A DNA stretch of 64,000 bases, from the NCBI RefSeq assembly GCF_011074885.1, contig NC_054690.1, positions 3,043,001 through 3,107,000 of the forward strand. Direction: 5' to 3'. Shown here piece by piece: positions 1 to 9,796 of this stretch. The notes beneath the pieces are model-generated. The model was not told the DNA's origin, searched no databases, and worked only from the letters and a program-made list of their open reading frames with translations. The number at the start of each line of letters is the position of its first letter. Positions within the stretch are counted from its first letter, which is position 1. A program made the position numbers and the translations under genes. Origin of the DNA: Brettanomyces bruxellensis. Lineage: Eukaryota > Ascomycota > Pichiomycetes > Pichiales > Pichiaceae.

Positions 1-567
1 GGATTTCGAAACCACAAATTCTTTGTTCAGTTTCTGGGTTACTCAGCACTGTTTTGTATAACCATTGCTGTGGTCACTGGTTGGGCGAATTATAGATTTT
101 TCATCACGGAGACACTTTCAATGGATGACTTTTCCTTTCATATTCTCTTTGCATTCTTCACATCTATCATGTTTGGACTGTGTCTCCTTATATTTTCCAT
201 CTTTACAGACTATCAATTGCTGAAGAATCGGACCACAATTGAATCCTATGAATCGCAGTCATATCGATATCGACAGAATTCACATACATTAGGAAATATA
301 TTTGATAACGGGAGTAAAAGAAATTGGTGTTCGATTATGGGAAACACCATTATTGAATGGTTATTGCCAATCAGAAGGCATTCCATCTACGGGTATAATG
401 ATGGCTTAAGATACGAGGTGAATGAAAGACTTTATCGAAAAATGCAAGAAGATGCAGTAATTCAAAAGAGACTCTCCAACAAGCTACAGAAATACAAGTT
501 GAAACAGAGTAAAGTTCGTGAAGATGCTGTCAGACCCTTTATAGGAAATTCTGGATATATACATTAG
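1..567 (+). CDS. PFA3: DHHC-type protein S-acyltransferase, C-terminal part (PFA3-like)
   Basis: Partial gene: the reading frame is open from base 1, so the N-terminus and the DHHC cysteine-rich domain lie outside the window. What remains starts with GFRNHKFF, the signature directly after the DHHC domain in fungal palmitoyltransferases. Two hydrophobic membrane segments follow, then a TT-x-E motif in NRTTIE that is typical of the family just after the last membrane helix, and a basic cytosolic tail. The family transfers palmitate to cysteines of membrane-associated proteins; Pfa3 acts on vacuolar Vac8. The tail block NIFDNGSKRNW and EWLLPI resembles Pfa3, but Pfa4 is not excluded. Family assignment is sound; the exact paralogue is inference. 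Confidence 0.7.
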   Translation, partial: GFRNHKFFVQFLGYSALFCITIAVVTGWANYRFFITETLSMDDFSFHILFAFFTSIMFGLCLLIFSIFTDYQLLKNRTTIESYESQSYRYRQNSHTLGNIFDNGSKRNWCSIMGNTIIEWLLPIRRHSIYGYNDGLRYEVNERLYRKMQEDAVIQKRLSNKLQKYKLKQSKVREDAVRPFIGNSGYIH

Positions 568-1092
568 CCGTAATACTGTTATGTCTTACAGATATCTAGT
601 CTTTAACATAATTTAGAATTGTGGTTCGGAATACGTTCACAAAGGGGAATTTGAATAAACTTCTGTTTCAACGGCCTTAGGCATACATTTATTTTTCTCA
701 CCGGGAAAGTATTGGTAAATATTATATTATTGTGATTATAAGGCAACTTTAGGTTAGCTGTAAGCATTATATGTTTAAAAGTATTAAGAATGTGCATATA
801 TAATATATGTTCTGTATGTCTGTCTTTACAACAAATGATTGGATCGAGAAAAAAAATTGAAACTGGAGAAGTACATGTTGAAAGATAGCGGTTAAGAAAG
901 TAAGAGAGGACGATAGAAAAAAAAAATTGCAAGTTTCTCTCTTTTCCTTTTCTTCCATTTTACGTTGTACTCATCACCACACCGTCCAGAAACAATTGGC
1001 GGATAAAACTTATACTTTTTTTGCTGTTATAATAATCATTGTTCATTTGAGCATAGTGATCTTGGCTTTGTGTATAAGACTCTCATTTGGAA
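568..1092. other. Intergenic region upstream of RPD3
   Basis: Holds the 3' flank of the acyltransferase gene and the RPD3 promoter. A/T-rich with a short A-run near 920-929. I see no convincing gene, tRNA or repeat; the overlapping short frames on either strand have no recognisable content. Confidence 0.5.
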
Positions 1093-2674
1093 ATGTTATA
1101 CGAAGAAAAGCCATGGGATCCCATAAAGGTCAATCCACAGGACAAGAAGAGTATGTTTGTTTTCACTATTTTGATGATGCTGCCATATCGTTTAATGGCT
1201 TCGTCCTATCAATTATTATGTACTAACAATCTTTCTAGGGGTCGCATATTTTTATGATTCTGACGTTGGAAACTTTTCGTATGGTGCAAATCATCCTATG
1301 AAACCTCATCGGATTAGAATGGCACATTCACTGATAATGAACTATGGATTGTATAAGAAGATGGAAATATACAGGGCAAAGCCAGCTACTCGTGAGGAGA
1401 TGTGTCAGTTCCATAGCGATGAGTATATAGATTTCCTTGCCCGGGCCACTCCAGACAACTTGGATCTTTTCAACAAGGAGAAGTTTAACGTGGGTGACGA
1501 CTGTCCAGTCTTCGATGGATTGTTTGAGTTTTGTAGTATTTCTGGTGGTGGTTCTATGGAAGGTGCCGCAAGACTCAATAGAGGAAAGTGTGATGTTGCC
1601 ATTAATTATGCAGGGGGGTTGCATCATGCCAAGAAATCTGAGGCATCTGGATTTTGCTACGTTAATGATATAGCTCTGGGTATATTAGAACTATTACGAT
1701 ATCATCCACGTGTGCTATATATTGATATCGATGTTCACCATGGGGATGGCGTTGAAGAAGCTTTTTACACTACAGATCGTGTTATGACCTGCTCTTTTCA
1801 CAAGTACGGAGAGTTCTTCCCTGGAACGGGTGAGCTTCATGATATTGGTGTTGGTAAAGGTAAGCATTATGCAGTGAATGTGCCTCTCAGGGATGGTATT
1901 GATGACGTGACATATCGATCAATATTTGAGCCATTGATTAAAACCATTATAGAATGGTATCAACCTTCTGCTATTGTGCTTCAATGTGGTGGTGATTCTC
2001 TTTCTGGTGATCGTTTGGGTTGTTTCAACTTGTCTATGAGGGGACATGCTAATTGTGTTAACTATGTTAAGGGCTTTGGGATACCTTTAATGATTGTTGG
2101 AGGAGGTGGCTACACCATCAGAAATGTTGCAAGAACATGGACTTTTGAAACTGGTTTAATTAATCAGACAATCTTGGGCCCCGATCTCCCATTTAACGAT
2201 TATTATGAGTATTACGGTCCGGACTACAAACTTGATGTGAGACCATCTAACATGTACAATGCCAACTCACCAGAGTATCTAAGCCGTATTCTAACCGAAA
2301 TTTACTCTAGTCTTGAGCCAACAAAGCATGCACCATCAGTTCAAATGCAGCCTATTCCCGCTGATATTCGAGGATTTGATGATGATACAGCAGAGGATTC
2401 GAAGGAGGCAATGGATACAAAGGGTGGGTCACAGAAGAACCGTGATGAAATTGTTGTGGCAGATAATGATTATTACGATAAAGCGGAGGATGTGCATATG
2501 GTGAAAAATTATTCTGACCACGAGAAAACCAATTCAAACAGTCTTTCGGAATCTGCGAGGGATGGAAATCAGGTAATGCCAAATAGTGCCAATAGTGTGG
2601 GATCAACAGCTGTGTCTTCAGGTACTGCCAGCATTACTCAAGCAACTTCTTTAAGCAATAATGAGACCAAATGA
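1093..2674 (+). CDS. RPD3: Histone deacetylase Rpd3 (class I), one intron
   Basis: Catalytic subunit of Rpd3L/Rpd3S deacetylase complexes; removes acetyl groups from histone lysines in the nucleus. The gene is spliced: exons 1093-1150 and 1239-2674 give 497 residues. Exon 1 encodes [19 protein letters not shown], which lines up with the S. cerevisiae Rpd3 N-terminus, and the junction codon gives R before [11 protein letters not shown]. Class I hallmarks are present: the HH pair near residues 148-149, zinc ligands in DIDVHHGDG (D184, H186) and [11 protein letters not shown]. The C-terminal tail after about residue 385 is low complexity but keeps the KGGSQ motif seen in yeast Rpd3. The first ATG of exon 2 (1298) would remove a conserved stretch of the deacetylase fold, so it is not the start. 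The ATG at 1113 is out of frame with exon 2. Confidence 0.95.
1151..1238 (+). other. Spliceosomal intron in RPD3
   Basis: 88-nt intron: donor GTATGT at 1151-1156, branch point TACTAAC at 1221-1227, acceptor TAG ending at 1238. Removing it joins exon 1 in frame with the conserved Rpd3 N-terminus. The frame from 1093 does not otherwise connect to exon 2. S. cerevisiae RPD3 has no intron. Confidence 0.92.
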
Positions 2675-2921
2675 TCTCAGTTATTGTTTCTTGTTACTCT
2701 TTCTTTGCTATGGTTCTGGTTTCTTTTGTATTCTACTTCTCGTTTCCCTTCTACTTTCCTTTTTTTTTTTGTCCTTTATCATCATCTCTACAATTTTTTT
2801 TTTTTTTTAGATTGTGTACTCTGAATTATATGTGTAATTTATTAAATAATTGCTTTATTGTACACTAGTAGAAAAGATTTAGAAAGAATTTTTCAGAATA
2901 ATAATTACGATGGAATATTCA

Positions 2922-4304
2922 TTAAGGCTTCGTATGAAAGCCAGTGTTGAAGCCAAGCATTCCATTTATTCCGTTCACCCAATCACCATCAGACCGGGTG
3001 ACACACCATACGCCCTTTTCCATATATTTTTCTATGTGTGCTTCCGTGATGTCTTCCTTGTCATTCAGCTTCGGCTCAGATTCTGAAAGAACATGAATTT
3101 CATCTCCCGGCCCAAGCTCTGTAACAGGAATGCCATCAACGCTCAGCTTTGCCGTAATGTCCCCAGACAAATCTGTTTGTTCACTGTTGGCAGAGATTAA
3201 ATCGTTCTTGGCTGTAATTTTGACTGTAATCTTTGAATTTGTAGGAAGAATTAATGGACGAAACGACAATGATCTAGGACAAATCGATGTAATCATGATA
3301 CAGCGAACAAAAGGATGAACGATAGAACCTCCAGCCGATAATGAATATGCAGTAGAGCCAGTTGGTGTGGCAAATATCAAGCCGTCTGCGGTGGTCCTAG
3401 TTAGAAAATGACCATTTATGAAAACATCCAGATTGATGAGGCCTGGCAGAGCACCACGATGCATGACGATATCGTTCATAGCATGAACGTGTAGCGAATG
3501 CATGGAATATGAGTTTGATTCTGTGATATCATCCCTATCCTCCTCTGCTTCAAACTCTTCCTCCTCTTTTTCCAGTTCTTCTGCACTCATTTCGTTCCCA
3601 TCACTCTTCTTTTTTATAATATGGCATTCTATTCTTTCTCTTCGCATGACCTTTGCCTTTCCTTCAAAAACACTTCTCAATGCGGGTTCGTAATCTTTAA
3701 AATCGAAAGGAAGAAGAAATCCCAAAGTACCAAGTGAAAAGCTCAGTACGGGAGGAGCAGTCCCACTTGAAAACATCGAAACGCCTCTAAGAATTGTGCC
3801 ATCCCCACCTAGTGATATGAGAAGGTCAGCCTTTCCAACAATTTCTGAGTTCGTGCCTGTATATATACTGCGTTCCTCTGTCAACTGTTTGCCATCCTTT
3901 TCAATTTGTTCGATTTCTTTAGCTGCTTCCCTCTTTAATATTATATTACACTTCGGATATTTTTTGTAAATGTGGCCAAGTAAAATGAGCAAAGCTTCAG
4001 TAACGTGATTCTTATGAGGTTTCTTGACTATAAGGATATTTCTTGGCGGGCCATTTGGCCAAACTAGCATTTTTTGTGGCGTATACAGACCACCAATGTA
4101 CTTGGGTGTTTTTTTGGGTGGAAGATCGTTTACCGGACGAACTTTCACACGTACATTTAGTTTGTGATTTATCTTTGTATGCAAACTTTTGCATAATGCG
4201 CTAGGTTGGATGTTAAATCCTTTTGCAGAGAAAAATGGCGGAGGGATCTGGAGTCGATTTCGAAATGGTAAAATCTTTCGTATCTGTGAAAGTGCAAACA
4301 ACAT
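2922..4304 (-). CDS. POS5: Mitochondrial NADH/NAD kinase Pos5
   Basis: Phosphorylates NADH (and NAD+) to NADP(H) in the mitochondrial matrix, supplying NADPH for redox defence and iron-sulfur metabolism. 460 residues. The N-terminus is rich in K/R and hydrophobic residues without acids, as expected of a targeting presequence. Kinase core: GGDGT at residues 166-170, then a MHAMND stretch, TTADGLIFATPTGSTAYS, and SICPRSLSFRPLILP. The C-terminal WVNGINGMLGFN matches Pos5 rather than cytosolic Utr1/Yef1. An acidic insertion (EELEKEEEEFEAEEDRDD) of about 30 residues sits in the core just before the MHAMND stretch and is absent from the S. cerevisiae protein as I remember it. Its 3' end faces RPD3 (convergent). 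Confidence 0.9.
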   Translation of the reverse strand: MLFALSQIRKILPFRNRLQIPPPFFSAKGFNIQPSALCKSLHTKINHKLNVRVKVRPVNDLPPKKTPKYIGGLYTPQKMLVWPNGPPRNILIVKKPHKNHVTEALLILLGHIYKKYPKCNIILKREAAKEIEQIEKDGKQLTEERSIYTGTNSEIVGKADLLISLGGDGTILRGVSMFSSGTAPPVLSFSLGTLGFLLPFDFKDYEPALRSVFEGKAKVMRRERIECHIIKKKSDGNEMSAEELEKEEEEFEAEEDRDDITESNSYSMHSLHVHAMNDIVMHRGALPGLINLDVFINGHFLTRTTADGLIFATPTGSTAYSLSAGGSIVHPFVRCIMITSICPRSLSFRPLILPTNSKITVKITAKNDLISANSEQTDLSGDITAKLSVDGIPVTELGPGDEIHVLSESEPKLNDKEDITEAHIEKYMEKGVWCVTRSDGDWVNGINGMLGFNTGFHTKP

Positions 4305-5837
4305 GAATATATAATATTGAAATGATGATTCTCTGGGATAGATATAAAATAAATTTCAATTCAACTGTTGTAAGGCACAAAACCGGTAATAATGAGCGAG
4401 CTGATGCTGTCTATGTGTATGCTGTTGAAACAACTGAATCGTGAAATCAGAAAATTGGGATGCCATAAAGATGGTTTTTGTTTAATGCTTTTTTATTCAT
4501 AAGTGCTAATAGCTATAATAATATATCGGACAAAACTTTGATCTTAGATCGGCAAGAAATCTGAGAATTAAGCAAATTTTTGTAATATAACATGACGAAA
4601 AATAGAAATTGGTATTCCGGTTAACTTTAGCCATTAACAAAAAATTCTGCTGAAATTTAAATTGGTTTAAAGTTTTCATCACCCCGTCTCTCCCTCTTTT
4701 CCGCTTCGATATCCGGGCAACTTCCCGCTATTGGAAAATATTTTAAGAACAACCCACTGCTTTTCAGCAGCAGATTCAGCAGACTTGGTAAATAAATCCC
4801 TTTAAAATGTATATATGACTAATAAAAAAAAAACGAAAGAAATCACATATCATTTGAACACACAACGAGTCAGTTCAACAGATATAATCAAAGGTAGATC
4901 TGAAGAATCAAGTAAGTTTCTTCCCCGCAAAGAAGTAAGACGGACAAATGGTTCACCGATTTTACAACACGGAAAGTAAACAATAATACTACTAATTTGC
5001 TTTTCACCGAGGAACTTCCTGGCGGGATAAATTTAAAAAATTAGCTGTACTTCATCGTTTCCAGGCTGACCTGATCCGTCGCGGGATGTTTGTCAAATTA
5101 GAAAAGTCCACCCACCGTCGAAATTGCTCCGCGTCCTTTAGATTCCCTTCCAAAGGCATAGGCCAACCTCCAACTTACTATATTTTCTGGGTTCAACATA
5201 TGTCACAAAAGGCACCAAAATTATGCAAATAGAGAAAAAGATCGATCTACTTTACAATTAAACACAGTAAATTACAATGAAATGTATTGCCAATCCTTGC
5301 GGTAAATCCCATACGGAAGCACGAAGGCATATCCTTATAAGTAGCAAAGTGCTATTTAGCATGATCCACCGCACCCAAGATTGACTATATAATTAATCTT
5401 CAGTCCAGCACGTGACATAAAGAAAGAACAAATGTCCTAACTCCTAGCAAACCAAATACCCATTACTGTCAATGGCCAGGAACGCTTCACGATAATGAAG
5501 GCTCAGCCTCGGAAGGATGCTATAACTGGTTGCGTCTGGCTGTGATTTGCGTTGTTCAGAGAAAGGAGAGAGGTAAAAAGTTTTCTTCAGCTTTATAAAA
5601 GTATTCTGAGGAAAAGCACTATTAAATTGGGCGTTCAGCTTCCTTTTATACCTGAAAAAAAATTTTTTCTTCTTTTTGATTTCCTGTACTTCAATATTTT
5701 TTTCAAGACCGGGACAGGTGTCGCATCCGCTACGAAGAATAGTGATGAACTATTTAAACGTGATCGCTGAAAGTTGATTCACTTAAACGTCAAAAAAGAA
5801 AAGATATATAGTTGTCTAAATGCACGACTTGTCGTTT
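4305..5837. other. 1.5-kb intergenic region between POS5 and PYP1
   Basis: Contains the POS5 promoter (left end, reading leftward) and the 3' flank of PYP1 (right end). A CACGTGAC E-box, a candidate Cbf1-type site, lies at 5409-5416. The longest frame (5552-5770) begins at an ATG but has no recognisable content. I see no tRNA, LTR or conserved gene. It is unusually long for this window. Confidence 0.5.
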
Positions 5838-6548
5838 TCAGTTTAGTTCTTCCATAGTTTCCGATATCTTTTTCTTGATATCATTGAATGTACTAAACTC
5901 TTCGTAAGGAATGTTTTGTCTGTTGCAGTAAGTGACCAAATTTTCTCCACTACGAGCAAACAATACATCACAACATTTTGATGCTGAGAGATCTGATATT
6001 CCATCACCACAGTAAAAAACCATTGGCTTCGATCCTTTGTAACTGGAAAGAATCTTGTTGATAGAGCGTGATTTGTCATGACCGAATGGTGTTTCGTCCC
6101 GATAAACTATCTCCCACTTATATTTATCATTAGGGTCTGTTTTTGCATCGTTTGCTATAATGCTGATATAGCTTTCATCCTTCTCACCCATGTAGTTTTT
6201 TAATAAGGCATTTATAATTGGTTTCATTCCAGAAGAAATCACGTACAACGGAATATTGTTTGAACGGCACCATTCCAAGAAACTTTTAAAGCCAGGGTCA
6301 ATATGAATATTTTTAAGTAGTACTTTAATACAATCCTCTAAGCTATGATGGTTGTCTGTGATTGACTGTAACATTTCACGAAATCCATCCCTAAAGGATA
6401 GTTTTTCATTAAGCATCAATTGGGCGACATCCTTTCTTTTCTTCAATCCAAACCCTAGTGTATCTGTCATGTAATCGTTAGAATCTTGCAAAGTTACAGT
6501 TCCATCCCAATCGGTGAAAACAATCGCTTTTGGTCCCTGCGCTTTCAT
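5838..6548 (-). CDS. PYP1: HAD-family phosphatase, Pyp1/YNL010W type
   Basis: Cytosolic haloacid-dehalogenase phosphatase; the S. cerevisiae homologue dephosphorylates polyol phosphates, probably a housecleaning role. 236 residues. HAD motif I is FTDWDGT (nucleophile D13, acid/base D15), motif II is VISSGMKPII, and motif IV is CGDGISDLSA. FGHDKSRSI also matches the family. Divergently transcribed from the CofD-like gene at 7118 across 569 bp. The same divergent pair (YNL010W/YNL011C) occurs in S. cerevisiae, which supports orthology. Assignment by sequence is strong; the substrate is taken from the homologue. Confidence 0.88.
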   Translation of the reverse strand: MKAQGPKAIVFTDWDGTVTLQDSNDYMTDTLGFGLKKRKDVAQLMLNEKLSFRDGFREMLQSITDNHHSLEDCIKVLLKNIHIDPGFKSFLEWCRSNNIPLYVISSGMKPIINALLKNYMGEKDESYISIIANDAKTDPNDKYKWEIVYRDETPFGHDKSRSINKILSSYKGSKPMVFYCGDGISDLSASKCCDVLFARSGENLVTYCNRQNIPYEEFSTFNDIKKKISETMEELN

Positions 6549-7117
6549 ATTTATAAACGATGATTAATGTTAAAACCTTGGCAAATTTTGTAAGAATGGA
6601 TAATTGAAAAAGAATGCATGGGTAGATGGGAAAAGAAAGAAATTATGAACATTACTTATTTCATTAGTTCACCGAATCTGAGTGGTGTAAATTCAATAGG
6701 AAAAAAACGGGATTCCGCGTACCACGTTTTGAGGTACTCAGTTAACACGTTCGCGCGCGTGTGCGATCCCTCGGCCTCTCGATACCGCCTGAAGTTAATT
6801 TGTTGACTTATATTCCACTCCAATTATTAATTAATTTTTGTGTTGAGAGTATAGAAATCAGGACCCCCAGATCATTTACATCAGATTTCCAGTAATCGAG
6901 GTAACATTGTTAAAGAAACTGAACTATTTTTTGTGACAACAGTATTTCCGGGCACCTTACATAAAGGAAGCAACAATCCCACACACTAATTGCATTATTA
7001 CGGATAATAATATCATATCTTTTTCTTTTTTCTCTCTTCATTCAGGCACAACTTTCTCCGTATATTGTCATTCGGCACAACTTAATTTCCGACGAGAATA
7101 TTGATTAGTGAGTAAAT
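6549..7117. promoter_or_regulatory. Shared divergent promoter region of PYP1 and the YNL011C homologue
   Basis: 569 bp between two divergent start codons, so it must serve both genes. It has a GC-richer patch around 6745-6790 (cgcgcgcgtgtgcgatccctcg) within otherwise AT-rich DNA and a T-rich stretch at 7019-7037. No specific site can be named with confidence. Confidence 0.45.
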
Positions 7118-8611
7118 ATGGCAAGTATTGCTATAGTTTCCGGAGGAACCGCCACAAATTCAATATTAGATATTTTTCAAAAGCTTTCCAGTATCTCAGT
7201 CGATGATAAAAAGGCTAAGGGAAAGGTATCTTACATTTTACCCATATCTGATAACGGGGGATCTACATCTGAAATTATTCGTGTGTTAGGCGGCTGCTCT
7301 GTCGGTGATATTCGATCTCGGATAACAAGACTTATCCCAGATGAAAGTTCGGGCATAAGAGATTTACTTTCTCATCGGCTTCCAAATGATTCAGCATTGG
7401 CTAAACAGGAATGGGAGCAGATTATAGAGGGATCACATACCTTGTGGGCTAACGTGGATCCGCCATGCAAGCAAATATTGCGTAGTTTCCTTATTCACGT
7501 TCACGTGGAGATCTTAAAGCGTTCAAGAAATCCCTCAAAGAACTTCCGCCTTGAATTGGCAAGTGTCGGAAATATGTTTTTGACAGGCGCTCGCTTGTTT
7601 TGTGGCTCATTGGACTCTTCAATTGAATTGATGCTTCGTCTATCAAAAGTTCCTCCAAATATTCAGGTTTTGCCGTGTATCAACACCAATTTCACCTATC
7701 ATATCAGTGCCCTTCTTGCTGATGGAACAATTGTAACGGGACAGTCACAGATTTCACATCCTTCATTACCTTCGTGTTCATCTACAAATACCCTTACTGA
7801 TCAAAATATGAGCTCATTTCAAAATATGTCATCGTTTACTGATGATTTTATCATCCATCCGAATCAAGTGGTAAAGGATGATCAAGTAGGCTCGGGCAAT
7901 ACTAAGTGTAGCTTATGTCATCAAATTGATTCTGCTTGTAATAAAGAGAAAGCAAACGATAATGATGATGATGATGAGAACGATGAGGAGCTGGAAGAAC
8001 CTTCATACATTCATCCCGAACTACGGAAATCTCAGCTATATTTTAACAAAAATGACACGATTCCTCTTCCCTCCCCTATTAAGCGCATTTTTTATATCTC
8101 ACCGTTTGGCGAAGAAATATATCCAGTAGCCCACAGCAGGGTACTAAAGTGCTTTAAAGAAGCAGATACTATTATTTATTCGATAGGCTCACTGATGACT
8201 TCAATTATACCAATTCTCATTCTTCAAGGGGTCGGTGATGCCATCTTACAGTCAAAGGCAAACAAAATAGCCAAAAACAAAGTTCTTTTGATGAATGGAT
8301 CCTGGGATCGTGAAACTCACGGAATGTCTGCTTCTGATTTTATTAACGCAATATATGAAGCTCTAAAATATTCCATGCTTTATGGCCAAAACAAAAAGAA
8401 GAAAGATTACCACAAAATAGACATAGAATCCGTTAAACCATCTTCCTTCATTACACATGTTATTTTTTTAAGGGATAGATCCCGAATCCCTATTAACACA
8501 AAAGCTATAACTGATGCGGGCATAGAGTGCGTTCCTGTCGACAACGATGCAAAAAACGTCGATGAGTACGATCTTGACGACATGTATCGCAAGCTGCGTG
8601 TAATAGGCTGA
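7118..8611 (+). CDS. CofD/UPF0052-family protein, YNL011C homologue
   Basis: Member of the CofD-like (2-phospho-L-lactate transferase-like, UPF0052) family; its function in yeast is not established. 497 residues. The N-terminal glycine-rich nucleotide-type motif SGGTATN is at residues 8-14, followed by PISDNGGSTSEIIR, GDIRSR and SVGNMFLTGARLF, all family hallmarks. A low-complexity acidic insert (NDDDDENDEELEE, about residues 285-297) splits the fold. The later block SIGSLMTSIIPILILQGVGDAI is also typical. Starts at the first in-frame ATG. Its divergent neighbour is PYP1, as in S. cerevisiae. Confidence 0.85.
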   Translation: MASIAIVSGGTATNSILDIFQKLSSISVDDKKAKGKVSYILPISDNGGSTSEIIRVLGGCSVGDIRSRITRLIPDESSGIRDLLSHRLPNDSALAKQEWEQIIEGSHTLWANVDPPCKQILRSFLIHVHVEILKRSRNPSKNFRLELASVGNMFLTGARLFCGSLDSSIELMLRLSKVPPNIQVLPCINTNFTYHISALLADGTIVTGQSQISHPSLPSCSSTNTLTDQNMSSFQNMSSFTDDFIIHPNQVVKDDQVGSGNTKCSLCHQIDSACNKEKANDNDDDDENDEELEEPSYIHPELRKSQLYFNKNDTIPLPSPIKRIFYISPFGEEIYPVAHSRVLKCFKEADTIIYSIGSLMTSIIPILILQGVGDAILQSKANKIAKNKVLLMNGSWDRETHGMSASDFINAIYEALKYSMLYGQNKKKKDYHKIDIESVKPSSFITHVIFLRDRSRIPINTKAITDAGIECVPVDNDAKNVDEYDLDDMYRKLRVIG

Positions 8612-8844
8612 CTTCAATTATTATTATTATTATTTATTTTTTTTTTTTTTTGTTAGCTAACATCTCCCTTACGTTTCGTTTTCTTGCTGCCAATGAAATT
8701 TTCTGTCAAAACACTGGTCATTTATTTATTCGTTTAATTCGGCATATAAACTTGTTATATACAAAATCACTAAGATCACTTTTCAATTAATTGATTTTTT
8801 TCTTTACATTGCATCTTTATATATATATATACAGACGCAACAAA

Positions 8845-9525
8845 ATGAGATATTCAACCTTATTTCTTACGCTGTTGACCGTGTACCCCCTAGGATCTTT
8901 ATCTATAGAGCTGCAAGGTGTTAACAGAGAGTCTGAGTACAAGGAGCCAATTCCACAAGAGTTCGATGGTTCCTGGCAGCGGTGGCATATGAAAGTGGAG
9001 CATGACTTGGATGATGCGGATCCTGAGGCAGTTTTCAAGTTACATGATACTAGAAATGCAAACCGGCTTTGTGCGTATGATATTTTGAGAATGTATGGAT
9101 TGGCAAGGGATGAAGTTGTTGGCGAAGGTAATGGTATGGGTTCACATGACAATACTGAGATCATTGGGCGTCAACTAAAAGAAAAAGTGGTTAATAAAGT
9201 CATGGATCTTATTGATACGAATAATGATGGTGAAATTTCACTAGATGAGTGGAAGAGATACAGTAGTGAAGGTGGAGAGTTTCCCGATTTTGGTCTCGGT
9301 TCGGGTCACGAGTACGATTTTGAGGATGAGTACGAAAAGCATCATTGGATAAAGTATCACTCTCAAAATGATCCAGATGTTAATGTGCAACATGCAGAAG
9401 ATGTAGAGCACGAGTTACTTCATCATTTCCATGAAATTGAGCACGAACAAATTAAAAAGGGTGAAGTTGTAAATAGTCCAATCCTACTAGACCATGTGCC
9501 CGCAAAGTTCTTAGCTCGACAATAA
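8845..9525 (+). CDS. SSP120: Secretory-pathway EF-hand protein Ssp120
   Basis: 226-residue protein with an N-terminal signal peptide (about residues 1-20) and a canonical EF-hand loop at residues 124-135 (DTNNDGEISLDE). A degenerate EF-like region precedes it near residue 65. C-terminal stretches EYDFEDEYEKHHW and HELLHHFHEIEHE are shared with S. cerevisiae Ssp120, a cargo-associated protein of COPII/ER-Golgi vesicles. There is no HDEL-type retention signal at the C-terminus. The frame is open upstream to a TTG at 8791, but the ATG at 8845 places the signal peptide at the N-terminus and is preferred. Adjacent to YEF3, as in S. cerevisiae (YLR249W/YLR250W). Confidence 0.9.
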   Translation: MRYSTLFLTLLTVYPLGSLSIELQGVNRESEYKEPIPQEFDGSWQRWHMKVEHDLDDADPEAVFKLHDTRNANRLCAYDILRMYGLARDEVVGEGNGMGSHDNTEIIGRQLKEKVVNKVMDLIDTNNDGEISLDEWKRYSSEGGEFPDFGLGSGHEYDFEDEYEKHHWIKYHSQNDPDVNVQHAEDVEHELLHHFHEIEHEQIKKGEVVNSPILLDHVPAKFLARQ

Positions 9526-9796
9526 TTTATCAAGGTTTTATGTTGTTAATAACCTGTTTGGAAATTGTATACGTATTATTGCCCTATAGTGTTTTAAAGC
9601 ATAAATTTAATTAACAAATAATTCTGGTCTTACTGATAAAATAAAGGACGATTAAAAATTTTAAAACTTAAATTTATTATGAACCTATAACGGTGAAAAC
9701 AAAGATTACAAAGAAGTATGAAAAATTTGGAAATTCACTTCAATAACAAGTAGTAAGATGTCTCTAGCAGAAAATGAATTATAACTGCAACGGCAA

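Noticed and set aside
1113..1226. ATG at 1113 as RPD3 start (reading MGSHKGQ...)
   Set aside because: It is out of frame with exon 2 after splicing at the clear GTATGT/TAG sites. The ATG at 1093 gives the conserved N-terminus.
5552..5770. 72-residue ORF in the POS5/PYP1 interval
   Set aside because: Short, rich in F and K from A/T runs, with no recognisable domain.
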